Below are positions 40,572-50,006 of a stretch of DNA of 64,000 nucleotides, piece by piece (positions within the stretch are counted from its first letter, which is position 1; each line of letters starts with the position of its first letter). Location: NCBI GenBank assembly GCA_902632305.1, contig CACPCG010000003.1:124001-188000 (forward strand). Direction: 5' to 3'. Under the pieces are notes generated by a model. That model worked only from the letters and a program-made list of their open reading frames with translations. It was not told the DNA's origin and did not search any database. This DNA comes from an uncultured Gammaproteobacteria bacterium. GTDB taxonomy: Bacteria > Pseudomonadota > Gammaproteobacteria > GCA-002705445 > GCA-002716945. A program made the position numbers and the translations under genes.

Positions 40572-40918
40572 TTTTTTCGCTCAATCATTACTCCCACTTC
40601 TTTAGATCCAGTTACTGCGCCTGGTTTACTGAATCGTGCTTTGACATGTTTGACAGGAAACTCATCCATGATTAATTTGACAGATTCCTCAGCAAGTGCC
40701 TCGATTAGGAGAAATTTACTCTCACCTATAAACGACTTCAGTCTCTTAGAAACTGCTTTGTAATCGACTGTGTCATGAATATCATCTGATCCCGATGCAG
40801 AGGAAATATCGGTGCCTAATTCCAAGTCTATGCAGACTATTTGCTTTATCTTTCTCTCCCAATCATATATGCCTATTACTGTCTCAATACAAAGTTCTTT
40901 TATAAAAACAATATCCAT
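40568..40918 (-). CDS. folB: Dihydroneopterin aldolase FolB
   Basis: 116-residue tunnelling-fold enzyme converting dihydroneopterin to hydroxymethyldihydropterin. The N-terminal VFIKELCIETVIGIYDWER, the DTVDYKAVSKRLKSFI region, the catalytic EALAEESVKLI segment and the late KARFSKPGAV match the family. It is the first gene of folB-folK-DUF3429, divergent from rpmB. Confidence 0.96.
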   Translation of the reverse strand: MDIVFIKELCIETVIGIYDWERKIKQIVCIDLELGTDISSASGSDDIHDTVDYKAVSKRLKSFIGESKFLLIEALAEESVKLIMDEFPVKHVKARFSKPGAVTGSKEVGVMIERKK

Positions 40919-40996
40919 TATTTTTCCTTACAAATTAATATATTCATATTGTATATGAATACCATTCTGATATCATTATTGAGTTTGGAGTAATAA

Positions 40997-41221
40997 ATGT
41001 CTAAAATTTGTCAAATAACGAAGAAAAGAGTGATGTCGGGAAACAATGTATCCCACGCAAAAAACAGAAGGAAAAGAGTATTTGAGCCAAACCTTCATAA
41101 CCATAGGCTCTGGTCTGAAAGTCAGAAGAAATGGATATCACTTAAACTTTCTAAGAAAGGCCTTAGGATTATTGATAAGATTGGTTTAGATAAAGCTATC
41201 GAAAAATATGATTTGAGGTAA
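40997..41221 (+). CDS. rpmB: Large ribosomal subunit protein bL28
   Basis: 74-residue ribosomal protein. [22 protein letters not shown] is the conserved beginning, followed by [14 protein letters not shown] and the C-terminal [14 protein letters not shown] segment. GGAG precedes the ATG by about nine bases. rpmG begins two bases after its stop. Confidence 0.98.
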   Translation: MSKICQITKKRVMSGNNVSHAKNRRKRVFEPNLHNHRLWSESQKKWISLKLSKKGLRIIDKIGLDKAIEKYDLR

Positions 41222-41223
41222 TT

Positions 41224-41379
41224 ATGAGAGAGAAAATAAAATTAGTTTCATCGGCGAACACAGGACACTTTTATACTACGACGAAGAATAAAAAAACCAT
41301 GCCAGACAAATTTGAAATTAGAAAATTTGATCCAGTGGTTAAGAAATACGTAATTTATAAAGAAGCCAAGATTAAGTAG
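41224..41379 (+). CDS. rpmG: Large ribosomal subunit protein bL33
   Basis: Short gene of 51 codons between rpmB and the desaturase gene. It encodes [19 protein letters not shown], then [20 protein letters not shown] and a lysine-rich end, all typical of bL33. No zinc-binding cysteines are present, so it is the cysteine-free form. It ends one base before the convergent desaturase stop. bL28-bL33 linkage is nearly universal in gammaproteobacteria. Confidence 0.97.
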   Translation: MREKIKLVSSANTGHFYTTTKNKKTMPDKFEIRKFDPVVKKYVIYKEAKIK

Positions 41380-42600
41380 TTATACTACTTTATAACCTTT
41401 CAAACTATCGGAAAATATTTCTAATTGATCAATGCCTTTACTTCTAGCTTCATCGCACCACTCATTTAAAGTTTGTAAAAAATTTTCTTGTTTAATATTT
41501 CTACTATAAAGGATATCGTGAAGTTGATTTTTTAGTTGATAGACTGTTTCTAGCATAGCACACTCTTCAAAAATTCTTTTTAAATGTGTAATATCATTAC
41601 TTGAAATTCGATGTGGTTGTCTTGATAAAGTTGAACGATATTTTTTTAACATTTTTTTAACGTCATTACCTGCATTTTTCATTTCAAGCTTCATAATTGG
41701 TTTTAGGACTTCAGAAGTATAATTAGTTATAACAGTTAGTTTTGATTTAAGTAAATCATAACCTATTTCAGAGTTGAGACAATCACTCTGTGTGCTCACT
41801 ATTGTTTTTACTGCTAATCTTTTTACCTTTATTTGTCCTAGTAAAGAAAATATTCTGATATACAACCAACCGATATCAAACTCCCAAGGTTTAAGAGAGA
41901 ATTTTGCTGCTGTTGGGAATGCATGATGATTATTGTGTAGTTCCTCACCACCAATTATTATTCCAACTGGGCCTAAATTAGTAGAGTCATCACTAGTGTT
42001 GAAATTTCTGTATCCCCAGTAATGTCCAGCACCGTTAATACCACCTGCGGCGAATATTGGAGTCCACATCATCTGAATAGACCATATGATAATTCCTACA
42101 ACTCCAAAAAGTGTGATATTGGTTATAAAAAGTAGAAGAATTCCAAGATTATTTCTTCCTGTATAAACGTGCTTTTCGACCCAGTCATTAGGGCAATTTT
42201 GTGAGTATTTTTCAATAGTTTCGGAATTACCTTTTTCTTTGTGGTAAAGGTCCGCACCCTTCAATAGGACATTCGTGATGCCATGATGTGCAGGGCTATG
42301 CGGATCATCAGCTGTCTCAACTTTAGCATGATGTTTTCTGTGAATAGCAACCCAATCTGCTGTTCTCATGGATGTTGTCAACCATAGCCAAAATCTAAAG
42401 AAATGAGCCAATAATGGCCTGATTTCGATTGCTGAATGGCAAACTCCCCTGTGTAAATATAGGGTAATGGCTACTATAGTTATGTGCGTGACTACGAGGG
42501 TGTAAATCACGTATTCTAACCATGAGAGCTGAATTAATCCATTTATCAATATTTCCATAATTTTGCTATAATTTAAGATTAAATAATATGACAATTTCAT
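41380..42600 (-). CDS. Membrane fatty acid desaturase (delta-9, acyl-CoA/DesA type)
   Basis: Di-iron desaturase, 406 residues, introducing a double bond in membrane fatty acyl chains. The three histidine boxes are HRGVCH (H50-H55), HRKHH, and HNNHH. Two pairs of membrane helices surround them. A 150-residue C-terminal extension after the third box is common in bacterial DesA-like proteins. The ATG at 42600 gives the longest form; the ATG at 42558 (MEILINGLIQL) is equally plausible. It is divergent from mutM. Confidence 0.9.
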   Translation of the reverse strand: MKLSYYLILNYSKIMEILINGLIQLSWLEYVIYTLVVTHITIVAITLYLHRGVCHSAIEIRPLLAHFFRFWLWLTTSMRTADWVAIHRKHHAKVETADDPHSPAHHGITNVLLKGADLYHKEKGNSETIEKYSQNCPNDWVEKHVYTGRNNLGILLLFITNITLFGVVGIIIWSIQMMWTPIFAAGGINGAGHYWGYRNFNTSDDSTNLGPVGIIIGGEELHNNHHAFPTAAKFSLKPWEFDIGWLYIRIFSLLGQIKVKRLAVKTIVSTQSDCLNSEIGYDLLKSKLTVITNYTSEVLKPIMKLEMKNAGNDVKKMLKKYRSTLSRQPHRISSNDITHLKRIFEECAMLETVYQLKNQLHDILYSRNIKQENFLQTLNEWCDEARSKGIDQLEIFSDSLKGYKVV

Positions 42601-42618
42601 ATAGTTGTCTAATAAATT

Positions 42619-43422
42619 ATGCCTGAACTCCCAGAAGTCGAGACAATCTGTAATGCATTCAAGAAGAGTGTAACTAACCCAGTAATCAAAGAATTCAAAA
42701 TTATTAACCCAAAGCTGAGATGGAAAATAAATAATAAAATACCATCGATACTTAAAGGGAAAAGAATTAATAATATTTCACGCAGAGCAAAATATATTAT
42801 TATGGATTTTGATGATGGAAGTATTATTTTACATCTTGGTATGACGGGGATATTAAGAAAAACATCAACGTTCCCTGAGATTTTTAAGCATGACCACTTT
42901 ATGCTTAAATTAGAAGATGATGCCACTTATATTTATAATGATGTGAGGAAATTTGGTTCTCTTCATTGGGTATATGATAAATCAAAACACTTCCTTATAA
43001 AAAATTTAGGTGTAGAACCATTGTCTAGGTTATTTAGTAAAAAATATCTTTATGAAAAACTAAAAAATAAAAAGACCCAGGTTAAAAATTTAATCATGAA
43101 TCAAAATATTGTTGTGGGAATCGGCAATATTTATGCGTCTGAAGCTTTATATGACTCAAAAATTAGGCCTAATCGAATATCGAGTACAATAACAATTAGT
43201 GAATGTGAAAATTTAGTTAAATCTATCAAAAAGGTTTTGTCTAGGTCGATTAAATTTGGAGGGACAAGTATAAAAGATTACAAGACATTAGATGGGAAGA
43301 GTGGTTATTTTAAACAAAAGTTAATGGTATATGGATTAGAAAAATGTCAATGTGGTGAAGTTTTAATCATTGTAAAAATAAGTGGACGGTCATCATTTTA
43401 CTGTGCCAAATGCCAAAAATGA
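42619..43422 (+). CDS. mutM: Formamidopyrimidine-DNA glycosylase MutM (Fpg)
   Basis: Base-excision repair glycosylase for 8-oxoguanine, 267 residues. The mature N-terminus PELPEVET carries the catalytic proline and glutamate. A conserved helix-two-turns-helix (NQNIVVGIGNIYASEALYDSKI) and a C-terminal zinc finger with four cysteines (C-x-C ... C-x2-C) are present. A TATAAT about 50 bases upstream could serve its promoter. Its stop abuts that of convergent coaD. Confidence 0.97.
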   Translation: MPELPEVETICNAFKKSVTNPVIKEFKIINPKLRWKINNKIPSILKGKRINNISRRAKYIIMDFDDGSIILHLGMTGILRKTSTFPEIFKHDHFMLKLEDDATYIYNDVRKFGSLHWVYDKSKHFLIKNLGVEPLSRLFSKKYLYEKLKNKKTQVKNLIMNQNIVVGIGNIYASEALYDSKIRPNRISSTITISECENLVKSIKKVLSRSIKFGGTSIKDYKTLDGKSGYFKQKLMVYGLEKCQCGEVLIIVKISGRSSFYCAKCQK

Positions 43423-43902
43423 TTATTGGAGTTTTTCTTTGAGTGCTTTTGCAACATCCTGATGAACATATTTTTCTAGATTACCACCATGCCTTGCTAT
43501 ATCTTTAACAATACTAGAAGATAAGAAGCTAAATTCCTCAGCTGGGCTCATAAAAACACTCTCTATATTTGGCTCCATTGAGCGATTCATGCTTGCCAGC
43601 TGTACTTCATATTCAAAGTCAGATATTGCTCTTAAACCACGAAGAATAATTGTCGCAGAATGTGTTTTTGCAAAATTAACAACCAATTTATCTAAAACAT
43701 GAACTTCTAATGATGGCTGATTAGTAATCATCGAATTAATTAAGGAGACTCTCTCATTAATTGAAAATAATGTTTTCTTTTGAGGGTTTAAGGCGACGGC
43801 AATTATTATTCGATCAAATAATTTCAATCCTCGTTTTACCAAATCAAAGTGACCATTTGTTATTGGATCAAAGGTTCCTGGATATACTGCTATTTTTTTC
43901 AT
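43423..43902 (-). CDS. coaD: Pantetheine-phosphate adenylyltransferase CoaD
   Basis: Penultimate step of coenzyme A synthesis, 159 residues. YPGTFDPITNGHFDL contains the nucleotidyltransferase T/HxGH motif; LRGLRAISDFEYE and the ISSSIVKD motif (here LSSSIVKD) are diagnostic. ATG overlaps the rsmD stop by four bases, giving an M16-M16-rsmD-coaD operon. Confidence 0.98.
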   Translation of the reverse strand: MKKIAVYPGTFDPITNGHFDLVKRGLKLFDRIIIAVALNPQKKTLFSINERVSLINSMITNQPSLEVHVLDKLVVNFAKTHSATIILRGLRAISDFEYEVQLASMNRSMEPNIESVFMSPAEEFSFLSSSIVKDIARHGGNLEKYVHQDVAKALKEKLQ

Positions 43903-44471
43903 TTTATTCTCTTCTTAGCGATTGTATAACTTACTTCGCCAATACTCAAATCTTTAACCATCTCATAATCCTCAATTAGAATTTCACTAATCGTAGAATC
44001 TTTATTTTTTTTATGTTGTTCAAAATAAATATATCTGTTTTCCTGAAAAATATTACTTGATTGCAGGCTTAACATGATATCTCTAAGATTATTATATTTG
44101 TACGGAGGATCAATAAAAATAATATCAAAATTTATTTCAGGATTCATTTGTACAAATTTTGTGACGTCCATATTGAACATTTCGTAGTTCTTTACATTTA
44201 ACTTAGTAAATTCCGATGAAATCATTTTACAGACTTCTCTATTATTATCTACCAAGTAAGCTTTATTAACACCTCGGGAAATTGATTCTAACGATAAAAT
44301 TCCACTTCCACAGAATAAATCTAAAGTGTTGAAATCAGAATGAATTTCGCACACATTAAATATGACTTCTCTTATATAGGTTTTAGTTGGTCTTATATTA
44401 TCATCTTCTAAATAATTTATTTGTCTTGATTTAAGATATCCAGAAAGAATAGACAACTTACTCTTACTCAT
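43899..44471 (-). CDS. rsmD: 16S rRNA (guanine-966-N2) methyltransferase RsmD
   Basis: 190-residue SAM-dependent methyltransferase acting on the assembled small subunit. Motif I is DLFCGSGILSLES and motif IV is DPPY, the N6/N2-amino methylase signature. The N-terminal RPTKTYIREVIFN matches the RPT-x-x-xRE segment of RsmD. It overlaps both neighbours by four bases. Confidence 0.96.
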   Translation of the reverse strand: MSKSKLSILSGYLKSRQINYLEDDNIRPTKTYIREVIFNVCEIHSDFNTLDLFCGSGILSLESISRGVNKAYLVDNNREVCKMISSEFTKLNVKNYEMFNMDVTKFVQMNPEINFDIIFIDPPYKYNNLRDIMLSLQSSNIFQENRYIYFEQHKKNKDSTISEILIEDYEMVKDLSIGEVSYTIAKKRIK

Positions 44472-45751
44472 TTATTACCTAAAGTAAAAACCATAGAATT
44501 ATCAAAATCTAACTTATTTTCTAATGCTGATTTTATAGAGGATAAATTTACATTATCTATTCCATAAATATAATTTTTAAAATAATCTTTCTCCAAATTA
44601 TAGTCGTTAATAGCTGATAATGTATTGAGCATATTTTTATTGGTATCCAGTCTTGATATTAAATTGTTTTTTATGCTTGTCTTAGTTTTCTCTACTTTTT
44701 CGTTTGGAATATCAAAGTTTTTAAGTTGCATAATTTGTTGTTCAATGATATCTAATGCATCATTAACATTTTCATTTTTTGTTTGCATATATATCTTTAG
44801 CACGCCAAAATCCTCATACGGCAACATGTAACTATAAACTGAATAAGCAAGACCTCGTTTCTCCCTTATTTCTGTCATAAGCATGGAGCCAAACCCACTA
44901 CCACCGAAAATGTGGTTTGCAACTAAAAGATTATAGAAATCACTGTCTGAACGTGTGATAGCAGGAATATATATGAGTATATGTGTTTGCGTACTGTCAA
45001 ATGGTATATGAACAGATTTATTATTATTCTTTGGAGTGCTAGAACTGCTCTCGAAGATTTGACCTGAGCCGTCTATTTCACCAATTATGTTTGATATCAT
45101 AAACGCTGACATGTTTTCTGAGATATTTCCAACTATACTGATAGACATAGTATTAGATGTAATAATTTCATTTATTTTTTCTCTAGCATCGCCAACATTA
45201 AATGATTTCACATATTCTTTGTAGCCAATTGAGGGGTGGGAATAAGTAGTATTAGAATAAAATATCTCGTTAGCTTTTTTCTGAACTAGACTGCTGGGAT
45301 CAAGGTTTCTTCTATCAATTATACCAACAACCCTCTCAATATTATCTTGGACCATTTCATCGGATAGATGCTCTGCTTTAAGCATGATATTTAACATTTT
45401 TGAGATATATTTGATATTTTCCTCTGAAGATACGAACCTAACCATAAACTCGGTTTTCTCCTTAGTTACATTTGAATTATATTGCGCACCTATTTTTTCA
45501 AAATAATAAATAATTTTTTTGTTCTGATAAAGCTGCTGGTGGAGTAAATTAACAGCAAAACTTGTAATACCCTTTTTATTTTCATCATGTATACTTCCCA
45601 TATCGAAAGATATCCGCACATCAACGATGGGGAGTGTATTCTCTTCAATTAATAAATAATCTTTATTTCCTTTCACCTCTAATATTTGAGGATACGAAAA
45701 GGTATTATCAAGTGGAAAAAAAATTAAAATTATAAAAACAAATTTTCTCAT
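44468..45751 (-). CDS. M16 family zinc peptidase, non-catalytic subunit
   Basis: 427 residues with an N-terminal signal peptide (about 1-19). It has the M16 fold: conserved N-terminal strands, ITSFAVNLLHQQLY where the HxxEH motif would be, and a C-terminal REKRGLAYSVYSYM segment binding substrate. The zinc ligands are missing, so it is the inactive partner that pairs with the active M16 gene upstream, as in other two-gene M16 systems. It would act in the periplasm. Four-base overlaps with both neighbours indicate one operon. Confidence 0.88.
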   Translation of the reverse strand: MRKFVFIILIFFPLDNTFSYPQILEVKGNKDYLLIEENTLPIVDVRISFDMGSIHDENKKGITSFAVNLLHQQLYQNKKIIYYFEKIGAQYNSNVTKEKTEFMVRFVSSEENIKYISKMLNIMLKAEHLSDEMVQDNIERVVGIIDRRNLDPSSLVQKKANEIFYSNTTYSHPSIGYKEYVKSFNVGDAREKINEIITSNTMSISIVGNISENMSAFMISNIIGEIDGSGQIFESSSSTPKNNNKSVHIPFDSTQTHILIYIPAITRSDSDFYNLLVANHIFGGSGFGSMLMTEIREKRGLAYSVYSYMLPYEDFGVLKIYMQTKNENVNDALDIIEQQIMQLKNFDIPNEKVEKTKTSIKNNLISRLDTNKNMLNTLSAINDYNLEKDYFKNYIYGIDNVNLSSIKSALENKLDFDNSMVFTLGNK

Positions 45752-47085
45752 TGTGGATATATTGTTGATATCTGCGCCTTGTTATCTAATATAAATCTTT
45801 TAGCTGCCATTTTAATATCGCTCTCATTTATCTTATCAATATCATCAACATATTGATCTAATAATCTCCAACTTAATCCTTTTGCCTCAAGTCCCCCAAT
45901 CGCCATTACTTGATTAAATACTGAGTCGAATTTAAATATATTTCTTGCTATGATTCTTGATTTGGTATCATTAAGCTCCTGGTTATCTAAACCATTCATT
46001 GCTATTAATTTAAACTCAGAAATTAGAGATTTTTGAATATCATCCAATAGAACATTTTTTCTTGGTGTACCCCCAATTGAGAAGATACTCTGTTCTTTTG
46101 AGTATAAGTCATGAGATATGAAGGTATTTAAAGCAATTTTTTTATCAATGATGTTATGAGTAAATCTTGAGGAAAAACCTCCATCCATAATTTCAAGGAG
46201 TATGTCTAGCGCGTAAGCATCTTTTTTTGATGAACTTTCAAAATTAGGTTTTATATAAGATATCACAAGTAGTGGATTCGGCAACTTCTCTTTAATAGAT
46301 ATATCTTTAAATGAAGGTGTTGATTTCAAAAAATTATTTTTCTCTCGAGTATTATTTTGCGGATTTTGGATTTCACCAAAAAACGCATCAATCTCATTTC
46401 TTATAGTTTTTTCATTAAAGTTTCCAGCAATAATAAGAATTGCATTTGAGGGTCGATAATATTTTTTATACCAAAGCTCAAGATCTTGAGTGCTTATTTT
46501 TTCAAGATCATTCATAGTACCGATTATAGGTATTCCATATTTTTGCATTCCTAGGATTTGTAAATTTATTTTTTCAAAAATTACAGATATCGGCCTATCT
46601 TCAGTTCGTAGTCGTCTCTCTTCTTTTACTACTTCTCGCTCACTTTTAAGATCAGTATCTTTAAAAATTAAATTTGTCATTCTATCTGATTCATATTTCA
46701 GACACATAGAGAGGTATTTGCTATTCACTTTTTGATAATAGCCAGTAAAATCTCTACTGGTGAATGCGTTTTCTGTGCCACCTACTTTTTTTATTTCCTC
46801 TGAGAATTCTCCATTTTTTGTTGTTGAGGTTGCTTTAAACATCATATGTTCTAGTAGGTGTGAAATACCTGTTATCCCATCTTTCTCATAACTTGAACCC
46901 ACTTTATACCAAATACTCGATACAACATTACTGCTACGTCTGTCCTCTATCAAAATCACTTTTAGTCCATTTTTCAAATTATACTCCTCTATTCTGTCTT
47001 CAAACTTTATGACAGGAGTGTCAGACGCCTGTATGGGTAGTGCGGACAACATTAAAATCATTATTGTTGAAGAGAATATTTTCAC
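45748..47085 (-). CDS. M16 family zinc peptidase, catalytic subunit
   Basis: 445-residue periplasmic insulinase-type peptidase. After a signal peptide (about 1-20) the zinc motif HLLEH is at H76, E79, H80, within GISHLLEHMMFKAT, and the distal glutamate follows in KSEREVVKEERR. The start is a GTG at 47085; an ATG eight codons in is an alternative. A TATAAT lies so close upstream (47097-47092) that the mRNA may start at the GTG itself. It is divergent from rpoH. Confidence 0.92.
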   Translation of the reverse strand: MKIFSSTIMILMLSALPIQASDTPVIKFEDRIEEYNLKNGLKVILIEDRRSSNVVSSIWYKVGSSYEKDGITGISHLLEHMMFKATSTTKNGEFSEEIKKVGGTENAFTSRDFTGYYQKVNSKYLSMCLKYESDRMTNLIFKDTDLKSEREVVKEERRLRTEDRPISVIFEKINLQILGMQKYGIPIIGTMNDLEKISTQDLELWYKKYYRPSNAILIIAGNFNEKTIRNEIDAFFGEIQNPQNNTREKNNFLKSTPSFKDISIKEKLPNPLLVISYIKPNFESSSKKDAYALDILLEIMDGGFSSRFTHNIIDKKIALNTFISHDLYSKEQSIFSIGGTPRKNVLLDDIQKSLISEFKLIAMNGLDNQELNDTKSRIIARNIFKFDSVFNQVMAIGGLEAKGLSWRLLDQYVDDIDKINESDIKMAAKRFILDNKAQISTIYPQ

Positions 47086-47179
47086 AGTATTATTATATAT
47101 GAAGTTGTGACTTCTTGAAATTTTCGCTGTATATTAGGTAAAACATTGATTTTTATATGGTAAATTTAATGAAATAATC

Positions 47180-47207
47180 TTGAAAGACCGCAAAATGATA
47201 CTATAAT
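47180..47207 (+). promoter_or_regulatory. Sigma70 promoter of rpoH
   Basis: TTGAAA at 47180-47185 and a perfect TATAAT at 47202-47207 with a 16-base spacer, 20 bases before the ATG at 47227. The -35 with its flanking C (CTTGAAA) also resembles the sigma32 -35, but no CCCCAT-like -10 is present. Confidence 0.72.
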
Positions 47208-47226
47208 ACTTGTGTAAGAGATATTG

Positions 47227-48084
47227 ATGACTACTGAAATTACAGAAAATTTACCTATTGAGGTCGCTGCAGGTCTAGACACAAAAGATGCCTTGGACAT
47301 GTACTTATTAGAGCTCAGAAAAACACCTCTTCTGTCTAAAGATGAAGAAATTGCTCTTTTCAAACAATTGAATGAGTCTGACGATCTCGATGCGGCAAAA
47401 AAACTAGTCATGGCTCACCTCAGATTTGTCGTCCACGTTGCAAAAACTTATAAAGGTTACGGCCTTCCATTATTAGATATAATTCAAGAAGGTAATGTTG
47501 GACTAATGAAAGCTGTGAAAAAATTCGACTCGTCTAAAAATGTTAGATTACTATCATTTGCAATATACTGGATTAGAGCTGAGATCCATGAATTTATACT
47601 TAAAAACTGGAGAATTGTTAAAGTAGCTACAACAAAGGCACAACGCAAACTATTCTTTAAGCTCAGAAGCAAAAAACAAAGCACAACTTGGCTTACAGAG
47701 ACAGAAAAGTCGCATATAGCAGAAGAGTTAAACGTGCAACCCGAAACAATTACGATTATGGAATCAAGATTATCAGGAGCAGATGTAAGTTTTGATCCGA
47801 TTACAGAAGACGAAACATCCCCATCAGAATATTTGTCTGATAACACTAACCCATTACTTAAACTAGAGTATGAACAAGATGGCAAGACTGAGTCAGATAA
47901 ATTAGCAGAAGCTATTCAAAAGCTAGATGATAGAAGTTTAGATATCATTAAAAATAGGTACTTATCCGAAAACAAAGTAACTCTAGAACACTTAGCGCAT
48001 AAATATAATGTCTCTATTGAGAGAATCCGACAGATTGAACAAAAATCACTGGATACTTTAAAAACCAACTTAATGCTTGCATAA
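47227..48084 (+). CDS. rpoH: RNA polymerase sigma-32 factor RpoH
   Basis: Heat-shock sigma factor, 285 residues. Region 2 (LRFVVHVAKTYKGYGLPLLDIIQEGNVGLMKAVKKFD) is intact, as is the RpoH-specific box QRKLFFKLR; region 4.2 ends with VSIERIRQIEQKSLDTL. A TTG three bases earlier is in frame, but the ATG at 47227 has AAGAG at a good distance. It probably drives the groS promoter at 17723-17750. The ftsYEX genes that usually precede rpoH are not here. Confidence 0.97.
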   Translation: MTTEITENLPIEVAAGLDTKDALDMYLLELRKTPLLSKDEEIALFKQLNESDDLDAAKKLVMAHLRFVVHVAKTYKGYGLPLLDIIQEGNVGLMKAVKKFDSSKNVRLLSFAIYWIRAEIHEFILKNWRIVKVATTKAQRKLFFKLRSKKQSTTWLTETEKSHIAEELNVQPETITIMESRLSGADVSFDPITEDETSPSEYLSDNTNPLLKLEYEQDGKTESDKLAEAIQKLDDRSLDIIKNRYLSENKVTLEHLAHKYNVSIERIRQIEQKSLDTLKTNLMLA

Positions 48085-48093
48085 GTTTAGTTA

Positions 48094-48999
48094 CTAAATA
48101 TTCAATTTCCAGTAATGATCAATAATCAAAAGTGCAAATAAAATCGCAAGATATGTAATAGAGTATTTAAATAAATCCAATGCCCTCTTATCTGATTTTA
48201 GAACCATCAACAAATAAGCATCTACAACAAATTTCGTGCCAAACATAAATGCACCTATAAAATAAATTAATCCTGAGAAACCTAGCAAATAGGGAAATAA
48301 TGTTATGCAAAAGAGTAGGATGGAATATAAAAAAATATGTAATCTAGTAAAATTCTTACCATGTGTAACAGGCAACATTGGTATATCCGCTTTTAAATAA
48401 TCATCATACTTATATACTGCGAGCGCCCAGAAATGCGGTGGTGTCCATAAGAAAATGATTAAAAATAAAACCAGTGGGAAAGGGTCTATTTGATTAGTCA
48501 CAGATGTCCATCCTAATAAAGGTGGCATAGCACCAGCTATGCCGCCAATCACAATATTTTGTGAATTTAAATTTTTCAAATAAACCGAGTAAATCAATGA
48601 ATAAATTATTATAGATGCAAAAGTTAATACCATCGTTAATGTATTTACAAAAACATATAAAATAAACAGAGAAGAGGTAGATAAGAACAACGCGAAAATA
48701 ATGGCATGTGAAGCCTTGATGTTTCCGCTAACAAGCGGTCTAGCTTTAGTTCTATCCATGATAGAATCAATTTTTTGATCAATTACTTGATTTATTATCG
48801 CCGCTGCTGATGCTGCCAAGCCAATACCAAGACTTGCTAAAAAAATAATCTCAAAATTCAACCTTCCATTGTGAGCTAATAACATTCCAACTATTGCGGT
48901 AAACATAATTAATAAATTGACACGTGGTTTAGTCAACATGATAAATTCTCTTGATATAGAAAAGAGTTTGGTTGTGGTATTAATTATTGATTGCTGCAT
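48094..48999 (-). CDS. ctaB: Protoheme IX farnesyltransferase (heme O synthase)
   Basis: UbiA-family prenyltransferase adding farnesyl to heme b, 301 residues with about nine membrane segments. NQVIDQKIDSIMDRTKARPL holds the first aspartate-rich motif; LKNLNSQNIVIGGIAGAMPPLLGW and the HFWALAVYKYDDYLKADIPMLPVTHG segment identify the heme O synthases. It is the last gene of the cytochrome oxidase cluster, eight bases after ctaA. Confidence 0.96.
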   Translation of the reverse strand: MQQSIINTTTKLFSISREFIMLTKPRVNLLIMFTAIVGMLLAHNGRLNFEIIFLASLGIGLAASAAAIINQVIDQKIDSIMDRTKARPLVSGNIKASHAIIFALFLSTSSLFILYVFVNTLTMVLTFASIIIYSLIYSVYLKNLNSQNIVIGGIAGAMPPLLGWTSVTNQIDPFPLVLFLIIFLWTPPHFWALAVYKYDDYLKADIPMLPVTHGKNFTRLHIFLYSILLFCITLFPYLLGFSGLIYFIGAFMFGTKFVVDAYLLMVLKSDKRALDLFKYSITYLAILFALLIIDHYWKLNI

Positions 49000-49007
49000 T
49001 GCTTATA

Positions 49008-50006
49008 TTAACACCTCTGTGCGTTGTATGTCGAATAAAAAAGCAAGATGAGCATACTCATTAAAAGTACACATGCATTGACTGTATGAAGTACAGCAAC
49101 ATTAAGTGGCAAGCTATAAACTACGTTAGAAATACCTAAAAATATCTGTAAGGTAAAAAATAATAGAACCACTAAACCTATTTTCTTGATTATTGGAGAT
49201 TTTTGAAGGAAGAAAATATATAAAAAAAGACCCAAGAATAGAATGGTAAGTAACAAAGCGCCTACTCGATGGGTGAAGTGAACTGCAAGCTTAGCATAAT
49301 ACTCCATATGATTTATTTCGTAATTAACATTTGGTAGACCAAAAATCGTAAATCCTTTATCAAAGTCCATATCTGATGGCCACCACTCTTCTGTGCATTT
49401 AGGGAAATCTGGGCAGGCCAGAGAAGCATAATTAGTGCTGGTCCACCCGCCTAAAAGAATTTGTATTACAAGTGCAAAAATACATATTTTAATAAAAAAT
49501 GTAAAATTGGATTTCTCATCTTCATTTTTTGTGTCTACTCTAAGTCCATTCCATAGTAATAAACATGCGGTTGTCATTCCAAAAATAAGATGAGTTGTTA
49601 CAATTGTTGGTTTTACCAATTCTGTGACTGTGAACATTCCCATCAATGACTGAACTACTATCATTACACTTAAGGCAATTGGAAGAAATAGACCTACATG
49701 TTTAGCAAAACGATATGTGATATACGAAATAAAGAAAACATAGATTCCAAGAATACCAGCAATGTATCGGTGAAACATTTCTCTCCAAGCTTTGCCCTGA
49801 TCTATTATGGCGTCTGGATATAATTCTCTAGCCTTTGCTAGCTCTTCGTCGGTTTCAGGTGTTCCAAGTATTCCATAACATCCAGGCCAATCTGGACAAC
49901 CAAGTCCAGCATCAGTTAGTCTGACCCATGCGCCTGCAGATATCACTATAAGTGTAAAAAATGCACCAACAAAACTAAGTTTTTTTATAATATTTGAATT
50001 CATCAT
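49008..50006 (-). CDS. ctaA: Heme A synthase CtaA (Cox15 type)
   Basis: Eight-helix membrane protein converting heme O to heme A, 332 residues. VRLTDAGLGCPDWPGCYG near the N-terminus, EMFHRYIAG, THLIFGM, and the second-half HFTHRVGA and LHTVNA segments supply the heme-ligand histidines. The frame opens three bases earlier with TTG, but ATG at 50006 shares its A with the TGA of the preceding gene, so this is the likely start. Two cysteine pairs (GCPDWPGC; ACPDFPKC) are conserved. Confidence 0.94.
   Translation of the reverse strand: MMNSNIIKKLSFVGAFFTLIVISAGAWVRLTDAGLGCPDWPGCYGILGTPETDEELAKARELYPDAIIDQGKAWREMFHRYIAGILGIYVFFISYITYRFAKHVGLFLPIALSVMIVVQSLMGMFTVTELVKPTIVTTHLIFGMTTACLLLWNGLRVDTKNEDEKSNFTFFIKICIFALVIQILLGGWTSTNYASLACPDFPKCTEEWWPSDMDFDKGFTIFGLPNVNYEINHMEYYAKLAVHFTHRVGALLLTILFLGLFLYIFFLQKSPIIKKIGLVVLLFFTLQIFLGISNVVYSLPLNVAVLHTVNACVLLMSMLILLFYSTYNAQRC

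Noticed and set aside
45748-47085. The M16 pair as a mitochondrial-type processing peptidase
   Set aside because: Both proteins have signal peptides for export, and such active/inactive M16 pairs beside rsmD are common in gammaproteobacteria.
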